Part shown: in pieces, positions 1-10,718 of the stretch
How positions within the stretch are numbered: the stretch's first letter is position 1
Layout of the letters: every line of letters begins with the position of its first letter
DNA from: Symsagittifera roscoffensis
Lineage: Eukaryota > Xenacoelomorpha > Acoela > Convolutidae
Assembly: GCF_963678635.1 (NCBI RefSeq)
Contig: NC_087065.1
Span: 69,010,956-69,070,955, forward strand
DNA length: 60,000 nucleotides
Direction: 5' to 3'
Notes under the pieces: model-generated
The model's input: the letters and a program-made list of their open reading frames with translations, nothing else
What the model was told of the DNA's origin: nothing
Databases searched by the model: none
Position numbers and translations under genes: made by a program

Positions 1-3000
1 GCGCAAATATCTTCGTTCGCACAATGTCGCAACATACCTATTTTGAGTGGCAATGGTTGCTACAAAATGTTTTTGGGCCACACAAAGTCGCGCTAATAAC
101 TTCGGTCAGACAATGTCGCAACATACCTATTTTGAGTCGCAATGGTTGCTACAAACTTTTTTCGGGCCACACAAAGTCGCGCAAATAACTTCGGTCGCAC
201 AATGTCGCAACATACCCACTTTGAGTCGCAATGGTCGCAACAAATTTTTTTGGGCCACACAAAGTCGCGCAAATATCTTCGTTCGCACAATGTCGCAACA
301 TACCTATTTTGAGTCGCAATGGTTGCTACAAACTTTTTTCGGGCCACACAAAGTCGCGCAAATAACTTCGGTCGCACAATGTCGCAACGTACCCACTTTG
401 AGTCGCAATGGTTGCTACAAACTTTTTTTGGGCCACACAAAGTTGCCCCAATAACTTCGGTCGCACAATGTCGCAACATACCCATTTTGAGTTGCAATGG
501 TTACTACAAACTTTTTTTGGGTCACACAAAGTCGTGCAAATAATTTCGGTCGCACAATGTCGCAATATAGCCATTTTGAGTCGCAATGGTTGCTACAAAA
601 TTTTTTTGGGCCACACAAAGTCTCGCAAATAACTTCGGTCGCACAATGTCGCAACATACCCATTTTGAGTCGCAATGGTCGGAACAAACTTTTTTTGGGC
701 CACACAAAGTCGCGCAAAACACTTCGGTTGCACAATGTCGCAACATACCCATTTTGAGTCTCAATGGTCGCAAAAAACTTTTTTTGGGCCACACAAAGTC
801 GCGCAAATAACTTCGGTCGCTCAATGTCGCAACATACCCATTTTGAGTCGCAATGGTCGCAACAAAATTTTTTGGGCCACACAAAGTCGCGCAAATAACT
901 TCGGTCGCACAATGTTGCAACATACCCATTTTGAGTCGCAATGGTCGCAACAAACTTTTTTGGGCCACACAAAGTCGCGCAATTAACTTCGGTCGCACAA
1001 TGTCGCAACATACCTATTTTGAGTCGCAATGGTTGCTACAAACTTTTTTTGGGCCACACAAAGTCGCGCCAATAACTTCGGTCGCACAATGTCGCAACAT
1101 ACCTATTTTGAGTCGCAATGGTTGCTACAAACTTTTTTCGGGCCACACAAAGTCGCGCAAATAACTTCGGTCTCACAATGTCGCAACATACCCACTTTGA
1201 GTCGCAATGGTCGCAATAAACTTTTTTGGGCCACACAAAGTCGCGCAAATAACTTCGGTCGCACAATGTCGCAACATACCTATTTTGAGTCGCAATGGTT
1301 GCAAAAAACTTTTTTTGGGCCACACAATGTCGCGCAAATAACTTCGGTCGCACAATGTCGCAACATACCCATTTTGAGTCGCAATGTCCGCAACAAAATT
1401 TTTTTGGGCCACACAAAGTCGCGCAAATAACTTCGGTCGCACAATGTTGCAACATACCCATTTTGAGTCGCAATGGTCGCAACAAACTTTTTTGGGCCAC
1501 ACAAAGTCGCGCAAATAACTTCGGTCGCACAATGTCGCAACATACTTATTTTGAGTCGCAATGGTTGCTACAAACTTTTTTTGGGCTACACAAAGTCGCG
1601 CTAATTACTTCGGTCGCACAATGTCGCAACATACCTATTTTGAGTCGCAATGGTTGCAACAAACTTTTTTCGGGCCACACAAAGTCGCGCAAATAACTTC
1701 GGTCGCACAATGTCGCAACATACCCACTTTGAGTCGCAATGGTCGCAACAAAATTTTTTGGGCCACACAAAGTCGCGCAAACAACTTCGGTCGCACAATG
1801 TCGCAACATACCTATTTTGAGTCGCAATGGTTGCTACAAACTTTTTTTGGGCCACACAAAGTTGCGCCAATAACTTCGGTCGCACAATGTCGCAACATAC
1901 CCATTTTGAGTCGCAATGGTTACAACAAACTTTTTTTGGGTCGCACAAAGTCGTGCAAATAGTTTCGGTCGCACAGTTTTGCAACATTCCTATTTTGAGT
2001 CGCAATGGTTGCAACAAACTTTTTTTGGGCCACACAAAGTCGCGCAAATAACTTCGGTCGCACAATGTCGCAACATACCCATTTTGAGTTGCAATGGTCA
2101 CAACAAACTTTTTTTGGGCCACACAAAGTCGCGCAAATAACTTCGGTCGCACAATGTCGCAACATACCCATTTTGAGTTGCAATGGTCACAACAAACTTT
2201 TTTTGGGCCACACAAAGTCGCGCAAACAACTTCGGTCGCACAATGTCGCAACATACCTATTTTGAGTCGCAATGGTTGCTACAAACTTTTTTTGGGCCAC
2301 ACAAAGTTGCGCCAATAACTTCGGTCGCACAATGTCGCAACATACCCATTTTGAGGCGCAATGGTCGCAACAAAAATTTTTTGGGCCACACAAAGTCGCG
2401 CAAATAACTTCGGTCGCACAATGTCGCAACATACCCATTTTGAGTTGCAATGGTCACAACAAACTTTTTTTGGGCCACACAAAGTCGCGCCAATATTTTC
2501 GGTCGCACAATGTTGCAACATACCCATTTTCAGTCGCAATGGTCGCAACAAACTTTTTTTGGGCCACACAAAGTCGCGCAAATAACTTCGGTCGCACAAT
2601 GTCGCAACATACCCATTTTGAGTCGCAATGGTCGCAACAAACTTTTATGGGCCACACAAAGTCGCGCAAATAACTTCGGTCGCACAATATCGCAACATAC
2701 TTATTTTGAGTCGCAATGGTTGCTACAAACTTTTTTTGGGCTACACAAAGTCGCGCTAATAACTTCGGTCGCTTAATGTCGCAACATACCTATTTTGAGT
2801 CGCAATGGTTGCTACAAACTTTTTTCGGGCCACACAAAGTCGCGCAAATAACTTCGGTCGCACAATGTCGCAACATACCCACTTTGAGTCGCAATGGTCG
2901 CAACAAATTTTTTTGGGCCACACAAAGTCGCGCAAATAACTTTGGTCGCACAATGTCGCAACATACCTATTTTGAGTCGCAATGATTGCTACAAACTTTT

Positions 3001-4050
3001 TTTGGGCCACACAAAGTTGCGCCAATAACTTCGGTCGCACAATGTCGCAACATACCCATTTTGAGTCGCAATGGTTATAACAAACTTTTTTTGGGTCGCA
3101 CAAAGTCGTGCAAATAATTTCGGTCGCACAATTTCGCAACATACCTATTTTGAGTCGCAATGTTTGCTACAAACTTTTTTTGGGCCACACAAAGTCGCGC
3201 AAATAACTTCGGTCGCACAATGTCGCAACATACCCATTTTGTGTCGCAATGGTCGCAACAAACTTTTTTTGGGCCACACAAAGTCGCGCAAAAAACTTCG
3301 GTCGCACAATGTCGCAACATAACCATTTTGAGTCGCAATGGTTGCTACAAACTTTTTTTGGGCCACACAAAGTCGCGCAAATAACTTCGGTCGCACAATG
3401 TCGCAACATGCCCATTTTGAAACGCAATGGTCGCAGCAATCTTTTTTTGGGCCAAACGAAGTCGCGCCAATTACTTCGGTCGCACAATGTTGCAACATAC
3501 CCATTTTGAGTCGCAATGGTCGCAACAAACTGTTTTTGGGCCACACAAAGTCGTGCAAACAACTTCGCTCGCACAATGTCGCAATATACCCATTTTGAGT
3601 CGCAATGGTTGCTACAAACTTTTTTTGGGTCGCACAAAGTCGTGCAAATAATTTCGGTCGCACAATATCGCAACATACCCATTTTCAGTCGCAATGGTCG
3701 CAAGAAACTTTTTTGGGCTACACAAAGTCGCGCAAATAACTTCGGTCGCACAATGTCGCAACATACCCATTTTGAGTCGCAATGGTCGCAATAAACTTTT
3801 TTGGGCCACACAAAGTCGCGCAAATAACTTCGGTCGCACAATGTCGCAACATACCTATTTTGAGTCGCAATGGTTGCTACAAACTTTTTTTGGGCCACAC
3901 AAAGTCGCGCTAATAACTTCGGTTGCACAATGTCGCAACATACCCATTTTGAGTCGCAATGGTTGCTACAAACTTTTTTTGGGTCGCACAAAGTCGTGCA
4001 AATAATTTCGGTCGCACAATGTCGCAACATACCCATTTTGAGTCGAAATC
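1..4050. repeat. 89-bp satellite array, about 45 tandem copies
   Basis: A head-to-tail array with an 89-bp period (a few units are 86-88 bp) starts outside the window and stops near 4,045-4,050, where unrelated sequence begins. Each unit is built from smaller GTCGCAA/GTCGCGCAA-like words, so the 89-mer probably arose from a shorter repeat. Units differ at fixed positions: TGGTTGCTAC or TGGTCGCAAC, CCACTTT, CCATTTT or CTATTTT, and GTCGCGCAAAT or GTCGTGCAAAT. Because 89 is not a multiple of 3, a reading frame passes through all three phases. Many units lack stops, so long open frames appear on the - strand, the largest spanning 3,167-4,342. I regard these as by-products of base composition, since variation shows no codon-position bias that I can see. 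Confidence 0.97.
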
Positions 4051-4265
4051 GTCGCTTCCATTCCATAAATAAAAAAGGGCAATTTTTTAACGGAATTTTA
4101 ACCAGCCTGCCATAGTTTCTGTCCAGTTTCCGTCCATCAATTACAAAATCGAGTGTTTTTTTAACACAAATGACGTAAATTTTAACTGGCCTCCATGGTC
4201 TGCTCGCTTTCGGCCGGTTTTCATTTGGCTGGTGAGTCATCACACAATCACCTTTTGTTTTCCAG

Positions 4266-4439
4266 CTAATCGCTTCTCTCGTGTGCATTGTGATGAACAT
4301 GTACCTGGTGTCTGTGCTTCTCTTCTGGAAGAAGTTGCGCAAATTGCAGTACTACCCTGTCCTCCTCATGGCTTTGGGGGACTTGTTCACTTCGGGAGGG
4401 GCGGCTCTACTTCATTTCCTGGTGGAAAACTCAAATCAG
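4266..4439 (+). CDS. Class A GPCR, exon encoding TM1 to TM2 (partial gene)
   Basis: This 174-nt exon (58 codons, phase 0 at both ends) is bounded by a pyrimidine-rich tract ending TTTTCCAG and by the donor CAG|GTATGA. It encodes the second half of TM1 with the conserved Asn (CIVMNMYLVSVLLF), a basic first intracellular loop (WKKLRKLQYY) and TM2 with the conserved Asp in LMALGDLF. This matches the start of a rhodopsin-like receptor at the cell surface. The exon begins inside TM1, so an upstream exon with the N-terminus is required; it is not visible between 4,050 and 4,265 and may lie beyond the satellite. Another frame over this stretch is also open (4,232-4,483), but only this frame gives GPCR landmarks and splice sites. 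The ligand is unknown; a peptide receptor is a guess. Confidence 0.85.
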
Positions 4440-4486
4440 GTATGACGCCTGGCTTATACAGTCATTTAGGTATTTGTTATTAATCA

Positions 4487-4590
4487 TGAGTATTGATGAT
4501 TATTAATGATTACAAATAATCATTATATAATTAATCATTAATCATTAATGATGGTTAATGATTATTAGTTATTGTTATTATTAATCATTC
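4487..4590. repeat. Cluster of TTAATGAT / ATCATTAA motifs
   Basis: About 100 bp made almost entirely of overlapping direct and inverted copies of TTAATGATTA and its complement ATCATTAA. It can fold on itself. It may be simple-sequence expansion, or a set of homeodomain-type TAAT sites inside the intron; nothing here distinguishes the two. Confidence 0.6.
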
Positions 4591-4805
4591 ATCACGAAGT
4601 CACTTATTAGGTCAAGGTTATACCGACCGAAACGATAACTGCGCATATCTCAGTTTAACAAAACGCACTGTTTGATAATTGTTGAGAGATTATTTTTAAC
4701 TTACATAATGATTCAATTGTTTTGACTTACTATCTATACATTATTTAATTGTCGTTTCTCATGATTTTTTTGTTTTTTTAATGCGATTTAAAATAACTGA
4801 CAATA

Positions 4806-5300
4806 CTTGAAACTCTCAACCATATGATTTGGTGTTGTCGGGGTGCACTCAGGGTTTTCGAATATGGCTCCAAAAATTATTGCTCAAAGCTTCGAGCATG
4901 TGACAAGATGTGACAGATTTGACGTTTTTTATGATTTTTTTCATTTTCTTCAAAAACATTTTCATTAACTATTAGCTAGAATTTCTCAACCCAATCGTTT
5001 CGTGTTGTCTGGGCTAAAAGATTGCAATTTCGGCCTCCAAATATAACTGTTCAAACCCTTTTTTCTTATGAGATATGGCGTTTCTTAAATTTTTTTTTCT
5101 TTAAAAAACTTTGATTTGAAGAAAACTAACAAAACTTGAGATTCTCAACCCTATAGTTGGTTGTTGTCTGGGTACACTCATAGTTTTCAAACCTGACCTC
5201 CAAATTTTGCTGCTCATTTTTAAAGGCTTTTTAAAATAGGTTTCATAAAAAAAACTTTAAAAACTTTCAACCCCAAACTATGGCGCTGACAGTGTAATCT
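4806..5300 (+). repeat. Degenerate tandem repeat of about 165 bp, 3-4 copies
   Basis: The same sentence recurs at roughly 4,806, 4,976, 5,133 and (weakly) 5,260. Each copy has an ACTTGAAACTCTCAACC-like start, then a GTGTTGTCTGGG-like core, then CCTCCAAAT and TGCTCA. Spacing is about 160-170 bp. The copies differ a lot from each other, so the array is old. It has no coding frame. Confidence 0.65.
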
Positions 5301-6308
5301 AAAGAGTTGCAAGTTTGGTTTTTATTTGAACTTTTCAATTTGAGTTTCCGAGAATAACTTTATAAGTTTCTCAATTAATAACTTTTTCATATACCTCCAA
5401 AAAAGCTGATTGATATTGAAAGTTTTGAACTTTTTTCAGAAATATAAAAAACGCTGTCAACATTTTTAGGGTCCCGTTTTAAACTAGATTTTCTTACATC
5501 TAATTAAATAGAGTAGTAATAGAGATATGACCACTTTCGAAAAAATTAAACTAAAAGTTGACCCAATTAAATGGTTCAATAAATGAAATAGAAAATTTTG
5601 ATGAATGGGCCTTGTTTAATTTAACGGTTTCATTAAATATCGTTGTTTTGAGTTTATAAATTAGGAAGCTTTTTTCACGTTCAACAATCTATTTAAGACA
5701 CCGGAGGCTAGTTATAATTTAATTGTTTGATTTTTTGCATTATAAAGTGAGTTTAGAGGGTTGGTTTCTAGCAAACATTTTCTAGCAAACATTTAATTTC
5801 TTTCAGAATATATGCAAAGATCCACTGATGGTTTCATCGCATTTTTTTCAAATTAAGGTTCAAAGCTGAAATTAACATTCCAAGCACTAATGATAGCGAA
5901 ATAAAAAAAATATAAGTATCAAAAAATTTTGATCATTTTCTAGTTTTAAGATGCTATCATTCGCAAAAAAGGGGTTTGAAATTAAGTTTGAATACACAAG
6001 CAACAACAGCAGAAATTTAAAATAAAATAAGTAAGACTATTCGTAAAATTAGTTTGGAGGTTCAGATGTATTACCTCTTTGACTTTTTAAAAGTCCATAT
6101 TTCATAACTCGAATAACGAATTCCACTCAGATTCCAGTAGTTCGTGTCCAGAACAGAAACACAAAAAAAAAACTTTCACGGTTAGCTTTGTTTAGCCTGA
6201 TTTTCCACTAAGATTTGAAGTAAGACAATCATAATTAACATTACTTTTTGCTAAGCCAGTTGGATACCTTTTTGTAACCGCTGGCGCGCACATCACTTCG
6301 TTTTTTAG

Positions 6309-6915
6309 GATTACGATTTTTGGTTAGATGATTCTGATCGAACGATTGCATTTCTCTCATTCGACAAACTGAAATACAGCACTTTCTTTTTCTACTATTT
6401 CCGACACTCTATTTCTAAACTATTCTGGCTAACATGCATGCCTTTGATTCTGTACCACCGCGTGAACGAATACGTTACCGGAATCTGTACTCTAATTCTG
6501 GCCTCAGAAAGATTCATCGTTTACTGCAAACCGGATAAAGTCGACACTTATCTCACAAGAACGAAACGAAAAGTTATCTATTCTGTCGCTACTGTTGTCA
6601 TAATAGCCCTGACGATTTTTGAAATTTCTTATCGGTTCAAGACATTTCATCACTGGCAGTATTTCAACTGTTCTTATGGGTTCCTGGAAGGCGAGATCCA
6701 GAGCTTCTATTCTATGATTGCAACTGGAATTATTTTCTTCGCTGTTCCAGCTGTTATTTCGATTGTAATGTACATTTGCATTTTTGTGGTGTTGTTCAGA
6801 GCTCAGAGCAGGAGAGTGTTAATAATGACCAGTTCTTGATGATCGCTCCAACGATCGGACAATTAGAAACTTGAGGATCGAAAAATTTTTCACAATTTTA
6901 GTCAAAGTTTTTTCA
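6309..6915 (+). CDS. Class A GPCR, exon encoding TM3 to start of TM6, with an apparent 1-nt frameshift
   Basis: The exon follows TTTTTTAG at 6,301-6,308 in phase 0, matching the upstream exon. It encodes a long first extracellular loop, TM3 with the disulfide Cys exactly 25 residues before the Arg of the ERF motif (ASERFIVYCKP, the DRY equivalent), TM4, a second loop with Cys (FNCSYGF), TM5 (FFAVPAVISIVMYICIFVVL), a Ser/Arg loop, and a basic start of TM6 (RIEKFFTILVKVFS) ending before the donor GTAGAA. The reading frame breaks at TGA 6,837-6,839; the continuing frame begins at 6,838. The exon is 607 nt, one more than 202 codons, which fits a single extra T near 6,837. Either this is a sequencing error, a recent pseudogene, or the exon really ends at 6,815 (GT at 6,816, also phase 0). 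Confidence 0.8.
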
Positions 6916-7389
6916 GTAGAAAAAAAAACGCATTAAAAACTGTGTATTTTCTGGTCTGAATTTTTTGACTTGAGGCCAAAGTTCTAAAATGTGCATTAAA
7001 TAATTTTAAATGATTTTTTCCAGCACTTCGGATCGTCTGTTACTTTTTTCAAGTGCATCTGTGCTTAAAATAAGTCTGTTTTTTGTTTTTGATTAAAATT
7101 GAATGTTTTATTGAATTTGCTGGAATGATTTTCATCCTTATTGCTAATTGTGGTTTTTGTCATAATTGCCGATGAAAACTTTTTTTATTCTAATACGGTA
7201 ACTTTAGTAGTACTAATACGGTGGCTTTTATTCTTTTTTTTTGTGTTTTTGATCCACTTTAAAGTCGTTTTCAACTTGTTGTAAACCCGCTAATAAATTA
7301 CAGAAAAAATAACTTCGCTTTTCCTGATTTTATCTAGTTTTGAGCTTCTACTCGGACTCATTAAAAAGAGAAAACAATCAATTTTAATG

Positions 7390-8210
7390 CAATTATCATT
7401 GTACTTTTATCGAAATTATAACTAATTATAAGCGCCAAACTTGGATGTTTAAGCGATTTTTAATCCATTATAATGATAACACTTTTAGTGACATAATAAA
7501 TTATAATCAATTATAATTGATTATAATTTTTCCGAAAATATCTTATAATCTATCATAATAGATTATAATCCTTCTTTCGGTTAATATATTATCACTCACA
7601 AAGATATACGCGTTATGGTTTAGCTATTCTCTCAAATCAAAATCTCTAAAATGAGATGTCTTTTCACACTTTGGTTCATCTGAACACAAAGTCTTAGCAC
7701 GAAACAAAAAATTTCTTAGACATCCCTTCATATTAGTTGAAAAGTTCTCGAGGAAGGTGAAAAAAAATTAACTTAAAATGTGCATCATAAAATTACTCTA
7801 ATCGAGAAAACATTTTTTTTTTAAATCGTTATAAAATATTTTCCCCATTTTTCACATAAATCGACGTCTACGAAAAGCATACAATATAAGCAATTCAGAT
7901 GCAAGTTCGAAAACAAACAAAATGGGCAAACAAAAGGGATCACAATCGATTATAATCATTTGTAATGGTTTTTTTTGTGCAAACCATTTGATTTGGAAAA
8001 TGAGATAAAAATACTCGATTATAATCATTTTTAACAAATTATAATTGTATCGAAAAATGGATTGATTAATAATCAATTAAAACTGATCAAAATTTTTTAT
8101 AATTTGATTTTAAAAAAAGAGAGTATAATTGATTTTTAATTGGTTAAAATCGATTTTATCTCAGTTTTAGTAAGACTTGTACTAAAATCATAATATAATC
8201 AATTGTTAAC
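7390..8210. repeat. Field of ATTATAAT / GATTATAATC palindromic motifs
   Basis: At least fifteen copies of short palindromes such as GATTATAATC, AATTATAATT and TTATAATCAATTATAA are scattered over two clusters, about 7,400-7,575 and 7,940-8,210, separated by ordinary intron DNA. Neighbouring copies can form hairpins. There is no coding signal. It may be degenerate microsatellite-like expansion, or remnants of small hairpin elements. Confidence 0.55.
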
Positions 8211-8805
8211 GCTTTAGGCTGCACGGCAATAACAGAATTGAACAGCTCTTAGTTTTTTTTCCCAGGTGGATAACTCGTCTTAACAGAAATCTGAATAATT
8301 TTATGTTTTTTGAGATAAATTTAGCAAAGTTTTGAAAAAACAAGCCAAAAAAAAGCGTTTTCAGGCAATTTTTGGACAATTTTTGCGTTTTTTTTTGGCG
8401 CGCTCTCTTCCCTCAAAATAAGGATGTACTGGCGCCTAAGGCGCCTTTAGAAAAATTTTAGGTCCATCACCAAAAATGGATATATCAAAATAGTACAAAA
8501 GGGGTCGAATTCCTGAGAAAAAAGGGTGTCCCCCCTCCAAATCAGCTGGTGAGTTTAGAGATCTTTGATATTATTAGGAGTTGACCGGATTTATCTAGAA
8601 TTTTGAAAAAATGGCCATTTCAGAATTTCTTGAGCGCAATTGTTAAATGAGTTACTATCACCTTGAAAAAGCACGCGCTACGATCATCTTGAAAAATAAT
8701 GAGGTAATGTTTGCATTTTTTCAATTTCAAGAATCTATAGCAGATCCTAATTATCATATCTAGCCAAATGAGTTATTAATTAGCCGATAGTCGAGAGATC
8801 TATGA

Positions 8806-9310
8806 AAGGCTTTAGAATGGTCATTAAGTAATGGAGAACGACGATTGCGCGATGGGATAGTGACTGTCGCACTCGGGTCCAGCTGTATAGTGTGGGTGGG
8901 TCTATGGACTATGAAGTATGCCTTTCAAATAGCCTACTTCATCATTGAGATGTACTATTGGGAAGTGCATTGGGAGAATCCTAAATTGGCCATGACTATC
9001 AGGTGCATATGTTTTTGTATGGACCGGCGAGGGGGACTTAGCTGAATTGTGGTTTTATTTGGGGGTGGGGAGGTCGTGGGGATGGTGTTTCCTCAGTCGA
9101 ACACAGCCAAAATATTTAAAAAAATCTTGGGTGCAGCTCGATCGAAACAACGAGGCTGACTTCATTCAATGCTGTCAAAACATACTTATGTTTGAGCAAG
9201 CTACAAGATCAGTAGTGGAACTCAAACCGGGGATGTTTTATTGGCCACTCGTGACCAGTTCGGACCTAGTAGGGGTTGAAACTCAGATCTCACCGACCCT
9301 GCCTTAAAAA
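8806..9310 (+). other. GC-richer stretch with open frames, unassigned
   Basis: This segment is less A+T-rich than its surroundings and holds two neighbouring + strand open frames (8,806-9,045 and 9,047-9,307). The first includes a moderately hydrophobic stretch with several Trp, Tyr and Cys residues; the second is soluble-looking. Neither resembles a family I recognise and neither has obvious splice sites joining it to the GPCR exons. They may be chance frames, or a decayed mobile-element fragment. Confidence 0.2.
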
Positions 9311-9806
9311 TCGAGGTTGAAAAAACTTCCTTATGATACAACACTCGACCCCTATGAGCTTTTTTGAAATCGGGGGTAACAAAAGCAACCGACGCCATAG
9401 TTCCTTCACGTCATGTCGCAGCGTGGTCGCAACCATAATCGTTTCAGGAACTCATAAAGGTTCACAGGACCGGATAACTTTTGTGGTTTCTTCTCAAGAT
9501 GAAGCAACTTTTTTAGTAATGAGAAGTAGTTTTTCGTATTAATTTTTCATTGCTTTTATTAATTGCTTTTTTTTGACCTCCTCCTTTGTTACTATTTAAC
9601 GACTTCCGTTTTTAACTGAAAAAAATCCAAAAAGTGCATTACAAAGGTTCTTTCTGACATGTATTTATTCATATATCAATAAAACATAATTTACAATTTT
9701 CTACATATTATATCTTTATGTGGTATAATCTTAATAAAGTCATCATATTCACTTTATTATGTAAACTTAATCAAGCTCTTAATAATTGACCTTAGCTTTT
9801 AGCCAG

Positions 9807-9977
9807 GAGACGGCTCAGTTTTTCCCCGTGTTCAGTTCCGTCACTAACCCCTTCGTGTTGATGGTGGTGGCGAAGGCTTTCCGAGAGCCACTTGTGAGCT
9901 GCTTCTGCCGGTGCATCCGGAAACAACAGCCAGAGGGCGACAACAGAGATGAACTGAGCGAATCACTGGAAAACTAA
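9807..9977 (+). CDS. Class A GPCR, terminal exon encoding TM7 and C-tail
   Basis: After CTTTTAGCCAG the exon reads in phase 0 for 56 codons to TAA at 9,975-9,977. It encodes the end of the third extracellular loop, TM7 with an NPF motif in place of NPxxY (FFPVFSSVTNPFVLMVV), helix 8 (AKAFREPL), a Cys cluster (CFCRCIRK) that could be palmitoylated, and a short acidic tail. This completes the receptor whose earlier exons are at 4,266 and 6,309. The phase agrees with an upstream phase-0 exon, but the directly preceding exon (end of TM6) is missing from the visible sequence. Its base composition is clearly higher in GC than the flanking introns, as expected for a conserved exon. Confidence 0.8.
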   Translation, partial: ETAQFFPVFSSVTNPFVLMVVAKAFREPLVSCFCRCIRKQQPEGDNRDELSESLEN

Positions 9978-10718
9978 TTTTAATATAATTAATGCAAAAT
10001 GGTTGGCAATATCCTTTTAGATCAACGAATCTGAGCGGCGTTATTTCACCTAAAAATGCTCATTTTGACGTCTGAAATCAATTTTCTGTTCAGTTCAACC
10101 GTAAAAACGTGCGAAGAACCATATCTAAAATTCTAATTAATCTATAACAACCATCTTTAGACCATTTGAGTTGCGATATTGCCAACAATTTGGTATTAAA
10201 TATACAAAACTTCTGTTCTGTATATGAATGATTTATCCATAAAAAGTGAAATAAAATAAAATGTAATTTTTCTCCCCATAAAATTAATCTGTAATTTGGG
10301 GTGTTTTGAAAGGATAGTTTATTTTTGCTTCAGGACTGCTGACGGACTTAAGTTTCCCAGAAACTTGTACTTTGGAGTCTATAAAAACGTTAAGAGGTGT
10401 CGATTATGAGACGATATGAATAGATTGAGTGTTTAAAAAAATACGCTGCCTATTCGTCATTGAGTTTGAAGGTTTCGGTTTTTTTTCTACAATCGATTTT
10501 TGCAATCATATTTTCAATCATATTTTCATTTTTATTATTCAATTCTTCTATCAAAAATTCGCACTTTTTCGTTTTGACTGTTTTGTGAGCCTATGGAAGC
10601 ATTTAATCAATGTCATGTTTGTAAATCATTGAAAAAAGTACGTTTTCCACAATTGAATTACAGATTTTTTGAAGTTCAATGGCAAAATCACCAAATCTGT
10701 AAGAATTAGAATACCTAT
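9978..10718 (+). other. GPCR 3' untranslated/intergenic DNA
   Basis: A+T-rich DNA between the receptor stop codon and the start of the retroelement LTR. Apart from the AATAAA motifs near 10,250 I see no gene or repeat in it. A small + strand open frame at 10,429-10,632 is Phe-rich and looks like chance. Confidence 0.5.
10248..10261 (+). terminator. Candidate polyadenylation signal for the GPCR
   Basis: Two overlapping AATAAA hexamers (GAAATAAAATAAAATG) occur about 275 bp after the receptor stop codon. This is a plausible distance for a 3' UTR. In DNA this A+T-rich the hexamer can also occur by chance. Confidence 0.4.

Larger units (their letters stand above)
4440..6308 (+). other. GPCR intron between the TM2 and TM3 exons
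   Basis: This 1.87-kb A+T-rich stretch starts with GTATGA and ends with TTTTTTAG, joining two exons in phase 0. I see no further exon in it. It contains a cluster of TTAATGAT motifs near 4,487-4,590 and a degenerate repeat of about 165 bp from 4,806 (listed separately). The rest is low-complexity A/T-rich DNA without a recognisable gene. Confidence 0.75.
6916..9806 (+). other. GPCR intron(s); exon for the rest of TM6 not found
   Basis: About 2.9 kb separates the start of TM6 from the TM7 exon. The end of TM6 and the third extracellular loop (roughly 30-40 residues) should be encoded here as a small phase-0 exon. I looked for a hydrophobic segment with CWxP-like residues between AG and GT and found no convincing one. 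A TTTTTTCCAG acceptor at 7,014-7,023 is followed by a short open stretch that does not look like TM6. The region also holds an ATTATAAT motif field (7,390-8,210) and a GC-richer stretch (8,806-9,310). Confidence 0.55.

Noticed and set aside
3167-4342. 391-codon - strand open frame over satellite and GPCR exon
   Set aside because: It follows the stop-poor satellite through all phases and then runs antisense through the TM1-TM2 exon. No domain, no plausible start, no codon-type variation.
4232-4483. 83-codon + strand frame with ATG
   Set aside because: It is a shifted frame over the GPCR exon; the true frame gives TM1-TM2 landmarks and matches both splice sites.
7024-7060. Possible small exon for the end of TM6 after TTTTTTCCAG
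   Set aside because: In the needed phase it gives HFGSSVTFF-like sequence, then stops; no Pro, no matching donor.
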